Shown here: piece after piece, positions 62,555 through 64,000 of the stretch | How the letters are laid out: each line of letters starts with the position of its first letter | Position numbering within the stretch: position 1 is the first letter of the stretch | Source: Arsenophonus endosymbiont of Aphis craccivora | GTDB lineage: Bacteria; Pseudomonadota; Gammaproteobacteria; Enterobacterales; Enterobacteriaceae | Direction: 5' to 3' | Length of the DNA stretch: 64,000 bases | Assembly: GCF_013460135.1 (NCBI RefSeq) | Contig: NZ_CP038155.1 | Location: 558,001 to 622,000, forward strand | Made by a program: the position numbers and the translations under genes | The notes under the pieces: generated by a model | Seen by the model: only the letters and a program-made list of their open reading frames with translations | What the model was told of the DNA's origin: nothing | The model's database searches: none

Positions 62555-64000
62555 TTACATTTTTTCTACTGTTGCAATCCCTAATGTGTCTAAACCAATT
62601 TTTAAGGTTTTTTGCGTCAGTAATGCTAGTTTTAATCGACTTTCTTTTGATGCGTTATTTTCTGCACCTAAAATTGGGCAATGTTCATAAAAACTAGAAA
62701 ATAAACCTGCCAGATCATATAAGTAAGCACACATAATATGGGGTAAACCGTCGCGAGCAACGGTTAGTATTGTTTCTTCAAATTGTAATAAACGAGTCGC
62801 TAAGGCTTGTTCATACTGATTTGCTAAAATCACCGGCTCGCTTAGTGCTGTTGGATTAATATTAGCCCGTTTAAAAATGGAGGCCGCACGGGTATAAGCA
62901 TATTGCATATAAGGCGCGGTATTACCTTCAAACGCTAACATATTGTCCCAGTCAAAAATATAATCAGTGGTACGATTTTTCGATAGATCGGCATATTTTA
63001 CTGCACCAATACCCACCGCCTGACTAATTAATTGTAACTCGTTTTCTGGCATAGTTGGATTTTTTTGCCGGATAAGATCACTGGCACGCTCAATTGCCTC
63101 ATCAAGTAAATCGGCGAGCCGGATCGTTCCGCCGGTTCGAGTTTTAAACGGTTTACCATCTTTACCTAGCATCATACCGAACATATGATGCTCTAATGAC
63201 ATTGTATCGGGAATATAGCCGGCTTTACGCACAATAGCCCAAGCTTGCATCAGATGTTGATGTTGTCGTGAATCTATATAATATAACACCCGATCAGCGT
63301 GTAACATTTCATGACGATATTTAGCGCAGGCAATATCTGTTGTCGTATAAAGATAACCACCATCTTTTTTCTGGATGATAACCCCCATGGCATCACCGTC
63401 TTTATTCTTAAATTCATCCAGATAGACAACCATAGCGCCATCACTTTTAACGGCTAACTTTTTAGCTGTTAAATCAGCGACAATATCAGGCAGCATATTA
63501 TTATATAAGCTTTCACCCATCACATCGTCTTCTGTCAGTGTGACATTTAAACGATGATAGGTGTGTTGATTTTGCGCCATGGTAATATCGACCAATTTGC
63601 GCCACATTTTCCGACAATATTCATCACCAGATTGTAGTTTAACCACATAATTACGTGCAAGTTCAGCAAAATTTTCATCTTCATCATAATGTTTTTTAGC
63701 TTCACGATAGAAAGTCTCAAGATCAGCTAAAGCCATATCGGTAGCATTTTCTTGTTGAACTTTTTCCAAGTACGCAATTAGCATACCGAACTGGGTACCC
63801 CAATCGCCGATATGGTTAGCACGTATTACTTTATGACCTAAAAACTCTAATATACGAGCAACAGCATCGCCAATGATAGTAGAACGTAAATGACCAACAT
63901 GCATCTGCTTTGCTACATTGGGAGCGGAATAGTCAATAATGACGGTTTGTGGCGTAACGGTGCTAATTGCCAATTTTTCATGTTGCAAGGTAAGTTCAAT
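62555..64000 (-). CDS. argS: Arginyl-tRNA synthetase, C-terminal 480 residues (cut by window edge)
   Basis: Class I synthetase; E. coli ArgS is 577 residues, so about the first 95 are off the window. The HIGH-type motif HVGH ([15 protein letters not shown]) and the ArgS KMSKS-equivalent [10 protein letters not shown] are present. The anticodon-binding domain ends [12 protein letters not shown]. The frame continues unbroken to base 64000, so the apparent ATG at 63988 is internal. Confidence 0.96.
   Translation of the reverse strand: MELTLQHEKLAISTVTPQTVIIDYSAPNVAKQMHVGHLRSTIIGDAVARILEFLGHKVIRANHIGDWGTQFGMLIAYLEKVQQENATDMALADLETFYREAKKHYDEDENFAELARNYVVKLQSGDEYCRKMWRKLVDITMAQNQHTYHRLNVTLTEDDVMGESLYNNMLPDIVADLTAKKLAVKSDGAMVVYLDEFKNKDGDAMGVIIQKKDGGYLYTTTDIACAKYRHEMLHADRVLYYIDSRQHQHLMQAWAIVRKAGYIPDTMSLEHHMFGMMLGKDGKPFKTRTGGTIRLADLLDEAIERASDLIRQKNPTMPENELQLISQAVGIGAVKYADLSKNRTTDYIFDWDNMLAFEGNTAPYMQYAYTRAASIFKRANINPTALSEPVILANQYEQALATRLLQFEETILTVARDGLPHIMCAYLYDLAGLFSSFYEHCPILGAENNASKESRLKLALLTQKTLKIGLDTLGIATVEKM

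Overview
This 64 kb window is a chromosomal piece of an AT-rich gammaproteobacterium of the order Enterobacterales. Almost every gene has a clear Escherichia coli counterpart, often in the same order: hisS-ispG-rodZ-rlmN-ndk, fdx-iscX-pepB, ygiM-cca-folB-plsY-tsaD-rpsU-dnaG-rpoD-ileX, ychF-pth-ychH-prs-ispE-lolB-hemA-prfA-prmC-sirB1-kdsA, and mdtK-ribE-punC-punR-purR-ynhF. The AT-richness, eight copies of one IS903-type element and many half-decayed genes suggest a recently host-restricted insect symbiont of the Arsenophonus/Sodalis kind. The genus is an inference and was not tested.

Layout. Positions 1-6.8 kb: a minus-strand block (bamB end, yfgM, hisS, ispG, rodZ, a pilF stump, rlmN, ndk). 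7-12.6 kb: IS903 copy 1, an sseB stump, pepB, iscX, fdx and the last 119 bases of hscA. IS903 copy 2 follows without a target duplication and joins hscA to a glnE stump, a rearrangement scar. 12.7-23.1 kb: truncated IS903 copy 3, then ygiM, cca, folB, plsY, tsaD, the macromolecular-synthesis operon rpsU-dnaG-rpoD and tRNA-Ile2. 23.4-34.6 kb: an accessory, IS-rich stretch with IS copies 4-6, htpX, yecF, one broken and one intact UspF-type gene, yjjPB, a 58-codon gene split by an IS, an endonuclease I with an Ada-like tail, a phoH stump and a broken GDSL lipase. 34.7-45.8 kb: a compact housekeeping block for translation fidelity, isoprenoid, heme, PRPP and KDO synthesis. 45.8-52 kb: tRNA-Ser, ycdY, yceB, and mdtH and rimJ with inactivating lesions, two tandem IS903 copies (7, 8) and an unknown ORF. 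52.3-64 kb: murJ, tRNA-Val, mdtK, ribE, an unusual ThDP-enzyme/KAS III-like pair where E. coli has cfa, a decayed punC, punR, purR, the tiny membrane protein gene ynhF and most of argS.

Functionally the retained genes are core: aminoacyl-tRNA synthesis (hisS, argS), release factor and its methylase (prfA, prmC), rRNA/tRNA modification (rlmN, tsaD), tRNA maturation (cca), replication priming and sigma70, MEP-pathway enzymes (ispG, ispE), Fe-S assembly (fdx, iscX), and lipoprotein and envelope building (bamB, lolB, kdsA, murJ, plsY, rodZ). Losses fall on transporters (mdtH, punC), modification or stress genes (rimJ, one usp gene, phoH, ychH) and nitrogen regulation (glnE).

The least expected items are the ThDP/KAS III-like pair with a degenerate catalytic triad, in-frame UGA codons in four otherwise readable genes (two at conserved Trp positions), mismatches in the stems of two tRNAs, and signs that defective IS903 copies have moved or been homogenised by gene conversion. 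I did not find CRISPR arrays, rRNA genes, prophage genes or an obvious complete new defence system.
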